Shown here: one piece after another, positions 8,408 to 16,649 of the stretch
How positions within the stretch are numbered: position 1 is the stretch's first letter
Layout: each line of letters begins with the position of its first letter
NCBI RefSeq assembly: GCF_002243385.1
Contig: NZ_CP016199.1
Coordinates: 801,209-854,687, forward strand
DNA length: 53,479 bases
Direction of reading: 5' to 3'
Origin: Mogibacterium pumilum
Lineage (GTDB): Bacteria; Bacillota; Clostridia; Peptostreptococcales; Anaerovoracaceae
Notes under the pieces: generated by a model
What the model saw: the letters and a program-made list of their open reading frames with translations, nothing else
What the model was told of the DNA's origin: nothing
Database searches by the model: none
Translations under genes and position numbers: made by a program

Positions 8408-8980
8408 ATGAAGAAAAAGACACTACTTATTGTGAGCATGTTAGTTCTAGCTATGTTGGCGCTAACAGCTTGTGGCAGCAAGTCACCTAAGAGCGTTGTA
8501 GAGGATAATCTCAAGCAGATTAAGACTGAGAAGGCTTCTACAAACGTTGGTAAGCTATTCAACGATAGCACTCTAGAGCAGAAGTACGGAAAAGAGTATG
8601 AAAAGTTCATCAAGAAGGTTCAGGAGTTCGATTATGAAGTAAAGGATGAAAAGGTTGATGGCAAGAAAGCAACTGTAAAGGTTGAGATCAAGACATACGA
8701 CTTCGGTGCAGCTTACAAGACGACTTATGATGCTGTAGTTGCTGACGCTAAGAGCGGTAAGATCACTGCAACAACTGACATTAAGGACTACGTTTACAAC
8801 CTAATGTTCCAGAACCTAAATGCTGTAAAGGACAAGTCATACAAGAAGACAGTTACAATCAACTGTACAAAGAATGACAAGGGTGAATGGACAACAGATA
8901 TCAACAATAATGTTGATTTCCTAGACGCTATGATGGGTGGAATGTTCACAGCTATCAAGACTGTAACAGCTCAGCAGTAA
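8408..8980 (+). CDS. Putative lipoprotein at the end of the selenium operon
   Basis: A 190-residue predicted lipoprotein with a positively charged start (MKKKT), a hydrophobic segment and a lipobox LTAC with the acylated cysteine at residue 22. The mature part is lysine-rich and resembles small DUF4878/DUF5105-type lipoproteins: KSVVEDNLKQIKTEK near the N-terminus, then a compact domain with no obvious catalytic residues. It starts 20 bases after selB, behind GAAAGGGAG, and is followed by a strong terminator, so it is probably the last gene of the selenium transcript. I do not know its function. A link to selenium is suggested only by position. Confidence 0.75.
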   Translation: MKKKTLLIVSMLVLAMLALTACGSKSPKSVVEDNLKQIKTEKASTNVGKLFNDSTLEQKYGKEYEKFIKKVQEFDYEVKDEKVDGKKATVKVEIKTYDFGAAYKTTYDAVVADAKSGKITATTDIKDYVYNLMFQNLNAVKDKSYKKTVTINCTKNDKGEWTTDINNNVDFLDAMMGGMFTAIKTVTAQQ

Positions 8981-9020
8981 GTTCTAAACCAACCTGAACT
9001 ATACGTTTAATCGACTAAAA

Positions 9021-9048
9021 AACCGCGGCATTTATGCCGCGGTTTTCT
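9021..9048 (+). terminator. Rho-independent terminator of the selA-selB-lipoprotein unit
   Basis: AACCGCGGCA (9021-9030) pairs perfectly with TGCCGCGGTT (9035-9044) around a TTTA loop, followed by TT at 9045-9046. The A-run on its left also lets it serve the opposing htpG transcript. Confidence 0.9.
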
Positions 9049-9123
9049 CGTATTCATATGTTTTGTGGCTAACCTCAATACTTGAGGAGAGAGATTGTTG
9101 ACCTTAAGTTGAATGGCCAACTT

Positions 9124-11058
9124 CTACTTCATCAGCTTGCAGATTCTCTCTCCAAATGCAAGTGGATCCTCAACTGGCATTCCTTCTAGTACAAGTGCCT
9201 GATCGTACAAAAGGTGTGCGTAGTCAGTAACTTTCTCCGTGTCACCATCAGATACTGCTTTTTTTATAGCTTCAAAGAATGGGAGATCGCCATTCAGCTC
9301 GAGAACTTTATCTGCCTCAACTCCTGACAGCTCCTTGTTACCAGACATCGCTGCCTGTGCTTTTAGTATTTTCTCCATTTCTATAGATACACCATCTGCT
9401 GTAGCAAAGCACACAGGATGATTCTTCAGCCTAGTCGATAGGATTACAGCTGATACCTTATCTCCGAGAGCTTTTTTAATTGCATCTAGAGTGCTTTTTG
9501 CTGCTTCATTTTTATCTTCCTGAGCCTTTAGTTCCTCGTCGGTTTTCTCGAATCCGAGATCCCTATCGGAGATGTTCTTGAACTCTTTGCCTTCATATTC
9601 TCTCATAGTCATGAATGCAAACTCATCGATGTTATCAGTGCAGTATAGAACCTCGTATCCCTTATCTGCAAATAAATCCATCTGCGGCATCATCTTGATC
9701 TTGCCTTTAGATTCTCCCGCTGCATAGTAGATATATTTCTGATCATCTGCCATCCTCGATACATAGTCCTTAAGAGTAGTCATAGCCTCTATAGTTCCGC
9801 TATAGTATAGAAGGATGTCCTTAAGCTTATCCTTGTCAGCGCCGAAGTTATCATATACTCCGTATTTGAGTTGTATTCCAAAGTTTTCAAAGAATTGCTC
9901 GTACTTATCGCGCTCTTTATCACACATCTCTCCGAAAGTCTGCAGAAGTTTCTTTTCCAGTCTCTGTGCGATGGCACGGAGCTGTCTATCCTGCTGCAAC
10001 ATCTCTCTCGAGATATTTAGCGATAGGTCAGGAGAATCAACTAGCCCACTGATAAATCCAAAGTAACTTGGTAGAAGATCCTCACATTTATCCATAATTA
10101 GGACACCGCTAGAGTAGAGCTGAAGTCCAGGTTTGAAATCCTTGTTATAATAGTTAAAAGGAACTTCGCTAGGTACAAACAGCAGTGCGTCGTACGAGAT
10201 GACACCTTCAACATTAGTATGAACAACCTTTAGCGGGTTACTCCATGACATGTATGTTTTCTTGTAGAAATCGTTATACTGCTCATCTGTAATTTCGCTC
10301 TTCTTAGTCTTCCATAGCGGAATCATGCTGTTGAGCTTTTCATCCTCTGTATAAGTCTCATACTCGGGCTTATAATCCTCGGCATCCATCTCTTCTTCAG
10401 AAGCCTGTATCTGTCGCTGCTTCGTAACATTCATAACGATTGGGTAGCGGATATAATCGGAATACTGCTTTACGATTCCTCTAATTCTAAATTCTTCTAG
10501 AAACTCAGAGTATTTATCGTCTTCGGTGTCATCTCTTAAATAGATGATGATATCAGTTCCAACGTTCGAGCGCTCTGCTTCTTCGATGGTAAAGCCTTCA
10601 GCGCCTTCGCTCTCCCAGATATATGCCTGATCTGTACCGTATGCCTTGGAAATTACCTGAATCTTTTTAGCTACCATAAAGGCACTATAGAAGCCAACAC
10701 CGAACTGCCCGATTATATCCACATCCTGTAATGATTCTGAGTTGTCGGCTTTGAATTTGAGAGAACCGCTATTCGCAATAATTCCAAGGTTATTTTCTAA
10801 TTCTTCCTTGCTCATACCGATTCCGTTATCTGAGATAGTCAGAGTTCTCACATCCTTGTCTACGGCAATTCTGATTTCAAAATCTTCTCTGGACTTTCCT
10901 GTGCAACCATCTTCAGCTTCTCTATAGTAGCGCTTGTCAATTGCGTCACTCGCATTGCTGATAATTTCTCTCATGAATATTTCACGATTAGTATAGATAG
11001 AGTTAATCATCATATCCAGGAGTCGTTGAGACTCTGCTTTAAACTGCATTTTCTCCAT
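9124..11058 (-). CDS. htpG: Molecular chaperone HtpG (bacterial Hsp90)
   Basis: A 644-residue Hsp90-family ATP-dependent chaperone. The N-terminal GHKL ATPase domain carries NREIFMREIISNASDAIDKR, DNGIGM and GQFGVGFYSAFMV. The middle domain has the conserved stretch with SNPLKVVHTNVEG, and the C-terminal dimerisation domain is present. The frame opens further upstream, but ATG 11058 (MEKMQFKAESQ) is preceded by AGAAGG at good distance and matches family N-termini. A good promoter and a degenerate CIRCE operator lie just upstream, which points to HrcA repression and heat induction. The gene converges on the selenium operon. Confidence 0.97.
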   Translation of the reverse strand: MEKMQFKAESQRLLDMMINSIYTNREIFMREIISNASDAIDKRYYREAEDGCTGKSREDFEIRIAVDKDVRTLTISDNGIGMSKEELENNLGIIANSGSLKFKADNSESLQDVDIIGQFGVGFYSAFMVAKKIQVISKAYGTDQAYIWESEGAEGFTIEEAERSNVGTDIIIYLRDDTEDDKYSEFLEEFRIRGIVKQYSDYIRYPIVMNVTKQRQIQASEEEMDAEDYKPEYETYTEDEKLNSMIPLWKTKKSEITDEQYNDFYKKTYMSWSNPLKVVHTNVEGVISYDALLFVPSEVPFNYYNKDFKPGLQLYSSGVLIMDKCEDLLPSYFGFISGLVDSPDLSLNISREMLQQDRQLRAIAQRLEKKLLQTFGEMCDKERDKYEQFFENFGIQLKYGVYDNFGADKDKLKDILLYYSGTIEAMTTLKDYVSRMADDQKYIYYAAGESKGKIKMMPQMDLFADKGYEVLYCTDNIDEFAFMTMREYEGKEFKNISDRDLGFEKTDEELKAQEDKNEAAKSTLDAIKKALGDKVSAVILSTRLKNHPVCFATADGVSIEMEKILKAQAAMSGNKELSGVEADKVLELNGDLPFFEAIKKAVSDGDTEKVTDYAHLLYDQALVLEGMPVEDPLAFGERICKLMK

Positions 11059-11093
11059 ATCATAAACCTTCTTTCGTAATATTATTTGACAAA

Positions 11094-11120
11094 TTAGCAC
11101 TCTCTAGTGTTATCTGCTAA
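11094..11120 (-). promoter_or_regulatory. Degenerate CIRCE operator upstream of htpG
   Basis: On the plus strand TTAGCACTC (11094-11102) is a perfect CIRCE half. After exactly nine bases comes ATCTGCTAA (11112-11120), six of nine matching GAGTGCTAA. It sits directly downstream of the htpG -10 box, the standard HrcA position, about 36 bases from the start codon. Confidence 0.7.
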
Positions 11121-11122
11121 AT

Positions 11123-11151
11123 AATATACTACTAGCAAGATAATATTTCAA
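11123..11151 (-). promoter_or_regulatory. htpG promoter
   Basis: Read on the minus strand, TTGAAA (11151-11146) and TATATT (11128-11123) are separated by 17 bases. Transcription would begin inside the CIRCE-like element. Confidence 0.7.
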
Positions 11152-11333
11152 GAAGCAGACAATAAAATAGAAATAATGTAAACACTACAAAATTAGATTG
11201 TACAAAATTAAAAATCACAGAATATTCATAATTTGTGACGTTCTTGGAGTATAATGGACTCATTATAATGATGGTGAATGAATTTGCTCACTATGAGGAT
11301 ACATAAGGATTCTAATACACGGAGGTACTAGAG

Positions 11334-12278
11334 ATGGGTAATAAGTATGACGTTGTAATCGTTGGTGGAGGTCCGGCTGGTTTAACTGCTGGAATTTATG
11401 CGGCTAGGGCTGGAAAGTCTACTGCTATTATTGAGCGTGGACTTATAGGAGGTCAGATTACCTTTACTGATTCTATAGATAATTTTCCTGCTGCTCCAGG
11501 AATGAATGGTGCTGAGTACGCGATGAAGATCCAGGCTCAGGCAGAATCATTTGGAGCAGACATTATCATGGATGAAATCGTAGAAGTTGCTGCTCCAGAG
11601 ACTGAAGGTGGAGCATTCAAGATTAAGGGGAACAGCGACGAGTATGAGGCTACAGCTATTATACTTGCTACTGGCCTTGATAATAGAAAGATGGGAATTT
11701 CTGGTGAAGATGGGCTAATCAGTCGCGGAATTTCTTTCTGTGCTGTATGCGATGGTGCGTTCTTTAGAAATAAGGAAGTTGCAGTATACGGTGGTGGAAA
11801 TACGGCTGTCGAGGATGCGGCGTTTCTCGCTAACATCTGCACAAAGGTTACTATCATTCACAGAAGAGATAGATTTAGAGCTGAGCAGGCGGTTGTAGAT
11901 AAGCTTAAAGCACTTGATAACGTTGAGTTTGTAATGACTAGCAATGTTGTAGGTGTAAACGGTGAGCATGTACTTGAATCCATCACTGTTAAGAACAACG
12001 AGACAGGTGAGAGTAGAGATATTGCTGTCAGTGCTCTTTTCGTAGCTATCGGCAAGATTCCAAATGGAAAGCCTTTTTCGAATCTCGTAGCTACTGATGA
12101 AGCGGGATATTTCGATATCGGTGAATCCTGTGAAGCAGGAACACCTGGGGTGTTCGTTGCTGGAGACGGCAGATCAAAGGAGCTCAATCAGCTAACAACT
12201 GCAGTTTCTGATGGTTCAATTGCTGCAACGAAGGCTTGCAACTACGTTGACAGAATGAACGGACAGGAATACGTTTAG
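11334..12278 (+). CDS. trxB: Thioredoxin reductase (NADPH)
   Basis: A 314-residue low-molecular-weight thioredoxin reductase that moves electrons from NADPH through FAD to thioredoxin. The N-terminal FAD site is VGGGPAGLTAGIYAARAG, the redox disulfide is CAVCDGAFF near residue 138, and the NADPH site is GGGNTAVEDAAFLA. The C-terminal FAD motif is VAGDGR, where many relatives have AGD(V/C)R. It starts at ATG 11334 behind GGAGG. The next gene, an Mrp-type ATPase, begins 72 bases later on the same strand. TATAAT boxes at 11250 and 11264 could be its promoter, but no good -35 is paired with them. Confidence 0.95.
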   Translation: MGNKYDVVIVGGGPAGLTAGIYAARAGKSTAIIERGLIGGQITFTDSIDNFPAAPGMNGAEYAMKIQAQAESFGADIIMDEIVEVAAPETEGGAFKIKGNSDEYEATAIILATGLDNRKMGISGEDGLISRGISFCAVCDGAFFRNKEVAVYGGGNTAVEDAAFLANICTKVTIIHRRDRFRAEQAVVDKLKALDNVEFVMTSNVVGVNGEHVLESITVKNNETGESRDIAVSALFVAIGKIPNGKPFSNLVATDEAGYFDIGESCEAGTPGVFVAGDGRSKELNQLTTAVSDGSIAATKACNYVDRMNGQEYV

Positions 12279-12350
12279 GAATTCTTAAATTTGTAGTACA
12301 ATATAAAGACATGATTATCAGATACTAATTTGATATATAGGAGGAATGAA

Positions 12351-13208
12351 ATGACAGATAATATGCAGACACCTGAATCTTGTAGCCACGATTGTTCAAG
12401 CTGCGGATCAAACTGCCCGTCAAGAGACGGTGGCGCTCATGACGGTCATGAGAAGTTAAATGAACACAGCAGTATCAAGAAGGTTGTTGCTGTTGTGAGC
12501 GGAAAAGGTGGCGTTGGTAAGTCAATGGTTACTGCGCTGGCGGCTGTAACGGCTAATAGAAACGGCTGTAATGTTGGTGTTATGGACGCCGATATCACCG
12601 GACCTTCGATTCCAAAGATGTTCGGTATACACGACAAGGCTTACGGAAGTGAGATAGGTATTATTCCTGGTAAGAGCGCTTCGGAGATTAAGGTCATGTC
12701 CCTTAATCTGCTTACAGAAAATGAAAGTGATCCTGTAGTGTGGAGAGGCCCTGTAATCGCAGGAGCTGTTACACAGTTCTGGACAGATGTTGCGTGGGGA
12801 GACCTCGATGTAATGTTCATCGATATGCCACCAGGTACAGGAGACGTGCCACTGACAGTATTCCAGTCTCTTCCAATCGATGGAATCATCGTAGTTACAT
12901 CCCCACAGGAGCTTGTATCTATGATTGTTGAAAAAGCAGTTAAGATGGCAAAGATGATGAATGTTCCTATCCTCGGTATTGTTGAGAATATGAGCTACTT
13001 CGAATGCCCGGATAATGGCAAGAAGTACGAGATCTTTGGAAAGAGTCGTGTAGATGAAATTGCATCAGAGAATGGACTTAAGGTTCTCGCAAAGCTTCCA
13101 ATCAATCCTGACCTTGCTACTCTTAGCGACCAGGGACGTATCGAGTTTGCTGATACTTCAGCGCTAGATGAGTCAATTATGCAGTTGCTGCACGATATTG
13201 AGAAATAG
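12351..13208 (+). CDS. Mrp/Nbp35/ApbC-family Fe-S carrier ATPase
   Basis: A 285-residue P-loop ATPase of the family that binds and transfers iron-sulfur clusters. The deviant Walker A is SGKGGVGKSM and the downstream ATPase signature is DMPPGTGDVPLTV. The N-terminus has a cysteine cluster C-X3-C-X2-C-X3-C at residues 11-22. The usual C-terminal CPXC motif appears as ECPDNGKK, so only the first cysteine remains. ATG 12351 directly follows AGGAGGAATGAA, so the upstream in-frame start is unlikely. A terminator follows at 13260. Cluster carriage is inferred from the family; loss of the second CPXC cysteine may change cluster binding. Confidence 0.92.
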   Translation: MTDNMQTPESCSHDCSSCGSNCPSRDGGAHDGHEKLNEHSSIKKVVAVVSGKGGVGKSMVTALAAVTANRNGCNVGVMDADITGPSIPKMFGIHDKAYGSEIGIIPGKSASEIKVMSLNLLTENESDPVVWRGPVIAGAVTQFWTDVAWGDLDVMFIDMPPGTGDVPLTVFQSLPIDGIIVVTSPQELVSMIVEKAVKMAKMMNVPILGIVENMSYFECPDNGKKYEIFGKSRVDEIASENGLKVLAKLPINPDLATLSDQGRIEFADTSALDESIMQLLHDIEK

Positions 13209-13259
13209 TGTCGGGTATAGTAATAAACGTAATATATATCGAAAAAAATAAATACATTA

Positions 13260-13292
13260 CCTCAAAATTCATTTGGTGAGTTTTGAGGTTTT
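13260..13292 (+). terminator. Rho-independent terminator after the Mrp gene
   Basis: CCTCAAAA (13260-13267) pairs with TTTTGAGG (13281-13288), followed by a T-run. Confidence 0.75.
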
Positions 13293-13361
13293 TAAATATA
13301 AAATCTCAGCCGATAAATTATAGATAGCAATATTGTCTGCTTTTAAATTACAAAACAGTTG

Positions 13362-13388
13362 TTGACAATTATATTAGAATATTATAAT
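13362..13388 (+). promoter_or_regulatory. Promoter of the arsR-CoA disulfide reductase operon
   Basis: TTGACA (13362-13367) with TATAAT (13383-13388), 15-base spacer; alternatively TAATAT at 13385-13390 with 17. The palindrome at 13388-13407 overlaps the -10 box or start site. Confidence 0.6.
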
Positions 13389-13407
13389 ATAGCAATATAT
13401 TGATATA
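13388..13407. promoter_or_regulatory. Candidate ArsR-family operator
   Basis: The core CAATATATTG (13393-13402) is a perfect palindrome, and the flanks extend it to 20 bases with one mismatched pair (13392/13403). A related perfect palindrome, ATTGGCCAAT, lies at 13412-13421, and CAATATTG at 13328-13335. Position over the promoter suggests repressor sites, likely for the ArsR protein encoded 33 bases downstream. Inferred, not shown. Confidence 0.5.
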
Positions 13408-13440
13408 TATGATTGGCCAATATGAAAGGATAGAAACCAG

Positions 13441-13734
13441 ATGAAAGCAGAGAGAGAGATTATAGAGCAGAAGGCAAATATATTGAAAGCACTTTCATCT
13501 CCAGCTAGATTATGTATAGTAAAGACACTTATAGAAGAAGGTGAGAAGACAGTTGGTGACATAACTAACTGCATGGGTTTATCACAATCTAGCATTTCAC
13601 AACAGCTAGCAAAGTTAAAGATTACCGGTTTAGTTGATGTAAGGAGAGAAGGAAATATGGCCTTCTATAGCTGCAATAGAGAGGACGTAAAGTCATTTGT
13701 AGAAACTTTGTTTGAAATGGATAAAAATCGATAA
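13441..13734 (+). CDS. ArsR/SmtB-family transcriptional regulator
   Basis: A 97-residue winged-helix repressor. It has ALSSPARLCIVKTLIEEGEKTV, then the recognition region ITNCMGLSQSSISQQLAKLK and the beta-wing VDVRREGNMAFYS. Cysteines are at residues 25, 44 and 78, with no obvious multi-residue metal site. Some ArsR members (SqrR, BigR) sense persulfides with two cysteines and control sulfur-oxidising genes. The next gene, 45 bases on, is a rhodanese/TusA/DsrE-containing CoA disulfide reductase, so persulfide sensing is an attractive idea, but these cysteine positions have not been aligned to those proteins. Palindromes overlap the promoter. ATG 13441 follows AAAGGATAG. Confidence 0.9.
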   Translation: MKAEREIIEQKANILKALSSPARLCIVKTLIEEGEKTVGDITNCMGLSQSSISQQLAKLKITGLVDVRREGNMAFYSCNREDVKSFVETLFEMDKNR

Positions 13735-13778
13735 ATGTAATATTCAATTCATATGAAAATTACAGGATAGGAGCGGAA

Positions 13779-16286
13779 ATGAAGATTTTGGTTGTTGGTG
13801 CTGTGGCAGGTGGTGCAACAGCCCTTGCAAGGCTTAGAAGATTAGATGAGAAGGCAGAAATCATAGTTTTTGAGAGGGGTGGATATATCTCTTACGCTAA
13901 CTGTGGACTACCATATTATATTGGAAAACAGATTAAGAATAGAGATTCGTTATTTGTATCAGATAAGGACACAATTGAAGCGAAGTACAGAGTTGAGATT
14001 AGGCTAAATAGCAATGTCGAATCGATAGATAGGGAAAACAAGACTGTGACGGTAAAGAATTCTGAAACTGGGGAGGAATATCAAGAATCGTATGATAAAC
14101 TTCTCCTTTCAACAGGATCGTCGCCATTTGTACCTAATCCATCATGGTTAGAGCAGGGAAGAGTATTCAAACTATGGACAATTCCAGATACTGACAAGAT
14201 ATATGAGTTTGTAGGAAACCATGCCCCAAAACGTGCTGTTATCGTTGGTGGAGGGTTTATCGGTCTTGAGATGGCAGAGAACCTTAGCGATAGAGGGGTG
14301 GAGGTGTCGCTGTGTGATATGGCGGATCAAGTTATGCCACCTATAGATAAGGATATGGCTAAAATTGTAGAAGTACGTTTAGCTGAAAAAGGTGTACACC
14401 TATATCTAGGAAACGGTCTCAAGGATATAGAAAACGATGGAAGTAAGGTTCTGCTTGCCGATGGTACCTCTATAGAAACTGATTTAGTTATTCTGTCCAT
14501 TGGCGTAAAGCCTAATAGCCAGATTGCTGAAGCTGCAGGACTCGAGCTCAATGCAAGGCGTGGAATAAAGGTCGATGAGTATATGCGCACCTCTGATGAA
14601 AATATATATGCAGTCGGCGATGTAATTGGTGTACAGGACTATATGCTGGGTGGAGAAGTGATGATTCCGCTTGCGGGTCCAGCAAATAAGCAAGGTAGAA
14701 ATGTTGCAGATAATATGCTTGGTCTCGGTGAAAAAACTTATGATGGAACACTTGGTACATCGGTTGCTAAGATTTTTGACATGACAGTAGCCTCTACTGG
14801 TGCAAGCGAGAAAGCACTTAATCGAGTAGGAAAGGTATATGGAGAAGACTACTTTGTATCACTTGTACATCCGATGAGTCACGCAGGATATTACCCTGGG
14901 GCAACTCCTATGACTATAAAATTAGTATTTGATAGAGATGGTAAAGTGCTTGGTGCTCAGATAGTAGGATATGATGGTGTTGACAAAAGAATCGACACTA
15001 TCTCAACACTACTACATTTTCACGGTACAATTTCAGATTTAGCAAATTTAGAATTAGCCTATGCACCGCCTTATTCATCTGCAAAGGATCCTGTTAATTT
15101 TGCAGGTTACACGGCTGAAAATATATTATCTGATTTAGCTCATCCGATGAGAGTTGATGAACTGGATGTCGAAGGTTCTAATGAGTACGTGCTTCTAGAT
15201 GTACGAGAAGAAATTGAAGCTATGACTAGCCCGGTAGAAGGTGCAGTTCACATACCATTAACACAGCTCAGAAATAGGATAGGGGAGTTGGAGCACGGCA
15301 AGTCATATGTGACGCTGTGTTCCGTAGGACTAAGGGGCTATATTGCTGAGAGAATTCTTCGTCAAAGAGGACATGAAGCATACTATCTGCTTGGTGGCTG
15401 TAGGACGATGAATATCCATTACAAAAATACAGCTAAAATCAAAGCAAATCCTATGAGTAACAGCGCCAAAGATGACACATCTCAGGAAAAATTAAACTTG
15501 AAACCTAGTCCCGGTAGTGTAAACACAGTTACATTAGATGCATGTGGACTTAGCTGCCCGGGACCAATTATTAAAGTATCCGAATATATGAACGGGTTAA
15601 AAATTGGAGATGAACTCAAAGTTACTGCCAGTGATCCGGGATTTGTCGCCGATATAGAAAATTGGTGCCAGAACACAGGCAACACACTGCTAGAATCGTA
15701 CTCAAATGGGGGAAGCTATAATGTTGTGCTAAGACGAGGGGTCAATTGTGATAGTGATGGCAGCTGCGAAGCTATCGCTTGTGAACATGATAAGGTTGTT
15801 GATACAGCATGCACAGTAAAAGAAAAAACCATGATAGTGTTTGATGGTAGTTTAGATAAAGCGATTGCTTCATTTATTATTGCAACAGGTGCCGCTGCCA
15901 TGGGCAACAAAGTCCACATGTTCTTTACTTTTTGGGGGCTAAGTGTCATAAGAAAGACTCAACCACCGGCAGTGAAGAAATCCTTTTTATCTAAAATGTT
16001 TGCAAATATGATTCCTAAAGGTTCGAGGAAACTAAAATTATCGCACATGAATATGGGCGGAATGGGTGCAAAGATGATTAGACAGGTTATGAAATCAAAA
16101 GGCATTACTACGCTTGAAGAACTTATTCAAACTGCAATAAACATGGGTGTAGAGATGACAGCTTGTCAGATGTCCATGGATGTTATGGGGATTACTAAGG
16201 AAGAGCTAATAGATAGTGTCAAAGTGGGTGGTGTTGCAACTATGCTTAACAATTCGGATAGATCAAATATGAATTTATTTATCTAA
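13779..16286 (+). CDS. CoA-disulfide reductase fused to rhodanese, TusA and DsrE-like domains
   Basis: An 835-residue multidomain sulfur-redox protein. Residues 1-450 are a pyridine nucleotide-disulfide oxidoreductase of the CoA disulfide/NADH oxidase type: FAD motif VGAVAGGATALARLRR and the single redox Cys42 in SYANCGLPYYIG, with NAD motif VGGGFIGLEMAENL. A rhodanese domain follows at about 470-550, with loop TLCSVGLRGY and the active cysteine near 513. A TusA-like domain starts near 585 with LDACGLSCPGP. A DsrE/DrsH-like domain fills 684-835, with ACQMSMDVMGI. Together these could reduce disulfides or polysulfides and hand persulfide sulfur between domains. Fusions of this kind are known in anaerobic Firmicutes. 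It forms a two-gene unit with the ArsR gene and ends at a terminator. Substrate is not determinable here. Confidence 0.93.
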   Translation: MKILVVGAVAGGATALARLRRLDEKAEIIVFERGGYISYANCGLPYYIGKQIKNRDSLFVSDKDTIEAKYRVEIRLNSNVESIDRENKTVTVKNSETGEEYQESYDKLLLSTGSSPFVPNPSWLEQGRVFKLWTIPDTDKIYEFVGNHAPKRAVIVGGGFIGLEMAENLSDRGVEVSLCDMADQVMPPIDKDMAKIVEVRLAEKGVHLYLGNGLKDIENDGSKVLLADGTSIETDLVILSIGVKPNSQIAEAAGLELNARRGIKVDEYMRTSDENIYAVGDVIGVQDYMLGGEVMIPLAGPANKQGRNVADNMLGLGEKTYDGTLGTSVAKIFDMTVASTGASEKALNRVGKVYGEDYFVSLVHPMSHAGYYPGATPMTIKLVFDRDGKVLGAQIVGYDGVDKRIDTISTLLHFHGTISDLANLELAYAPPYSSAKDPVNFAGYTAENILSDLAHPMRVDELDVEGSNEYVLLDVREEIEAMTSPVEGAVHIPLTQLRNRIGELEHGKSYVTLCSVGLRGYIAERILRQRGHEAYYLLGGCRTMNIHYKNTAKIKANPMSNSAKDDTSQEKLNLKPSPGSVNTVTLDACGLSCPGPIIKVSEYMNGLKIGDELKVTASDPGFVADIENWCQNTGNTLLESYSNGGSYNVVLRRGVNCDSDGSCEAIACEHDKVVDTACTVKEKTMIVFDGSLDKAIASFIIATGAAAMGNKVHMFFTFWGLSVIRKTQPPAVKKSFLSKMFANMIPKGSRKLKLSHMNMGGMGAKMIRQVMKSKGITTLEELIQTAINMGVEMTACQMSMDVMGITKEELIDSVKVGGVATMLNNSDRSNMNLFI

Positions 16287-16400
16287 CTGGATGATTACAT
16301 ATTACGTAAAATATTGCTTGATGAGTGCAAAATGGAGGAGCGAGTAAGAAAGTTATACGAAAAAATATTATTTGACCTACAAAAAAAGATAATTTGAGAA

Positions 16401-16427
16401 AAACCGCCCAAGGAGGGCGGTTTTTTA
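16401..16427 (+). terminator. Rho-independent terminator of the CoA disulfide reductase operon
   Basis: AAACCGCCC (16401-16409) pairs perfectly with GGGCGGTTT (16415-16423), loop AAGGA, within a continuous T-run. Confidence 0.92.
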
Positions 16428-16469
16428 GTGAAAAAACATAGTTAAATGAAATATTAATAGTGAGACAGT

Positions 16470-16502
16470 TTAATATATTGAGAAATTTTATTAATATATT
16501 GA
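16470..16502. repeat. Two 12-base direct repeats, 21 bases apart
   Basis: TTAATATATTGA occurs at 16470-16481 and 16491-16502. The second copy overlaps the -35 box of the XRE-cupin/pot promoter. A 21-base period is two helical turns, so both copies face the same side of the DNA. Confidence 0.6.
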
Positions 16503-16526
16503 CACCATCATGAAGAAGTTTATAAT
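16499..16526 (+). promoter_or_regulatory. Promoter of the XRE-cupin-potABCD unit
   Basis: TTGACA (16499-16504) and TATAAT (16521-16526), both perfect, with a 16-base spacer. Confidence 0.8.
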
Positions 16527-16649
16527 TGTATTATTGGTTTACAAATACTAAACTAATTACTTATTATAATGCATAGCAGCAAATAATATTACATGAATGT
16601 ATATATGTGAACATGCTGCAATTACTAGAACAATTAGACTGGAAGATAG

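Larger units (their letters stand above)
16287..16649. other. Intergenic region, 363 bases
   Basis: No convincing gene. It holds the terminator at 16401-16427, a phased pair of 12-base repeats (16470-16502), a good promoter (16499-16526) and a leader of about 117 bases before the XRE-cupin start. An 18-codon frame near 16291 is not supported. Confidence 0.7.

Noticed and set aside
16291-16347. Eighteen-codon frame after the CoA disulfide reductase fusion
   Set aside because: No ribosome site or family resemblance, and it lies between a stop codon and a terminator.
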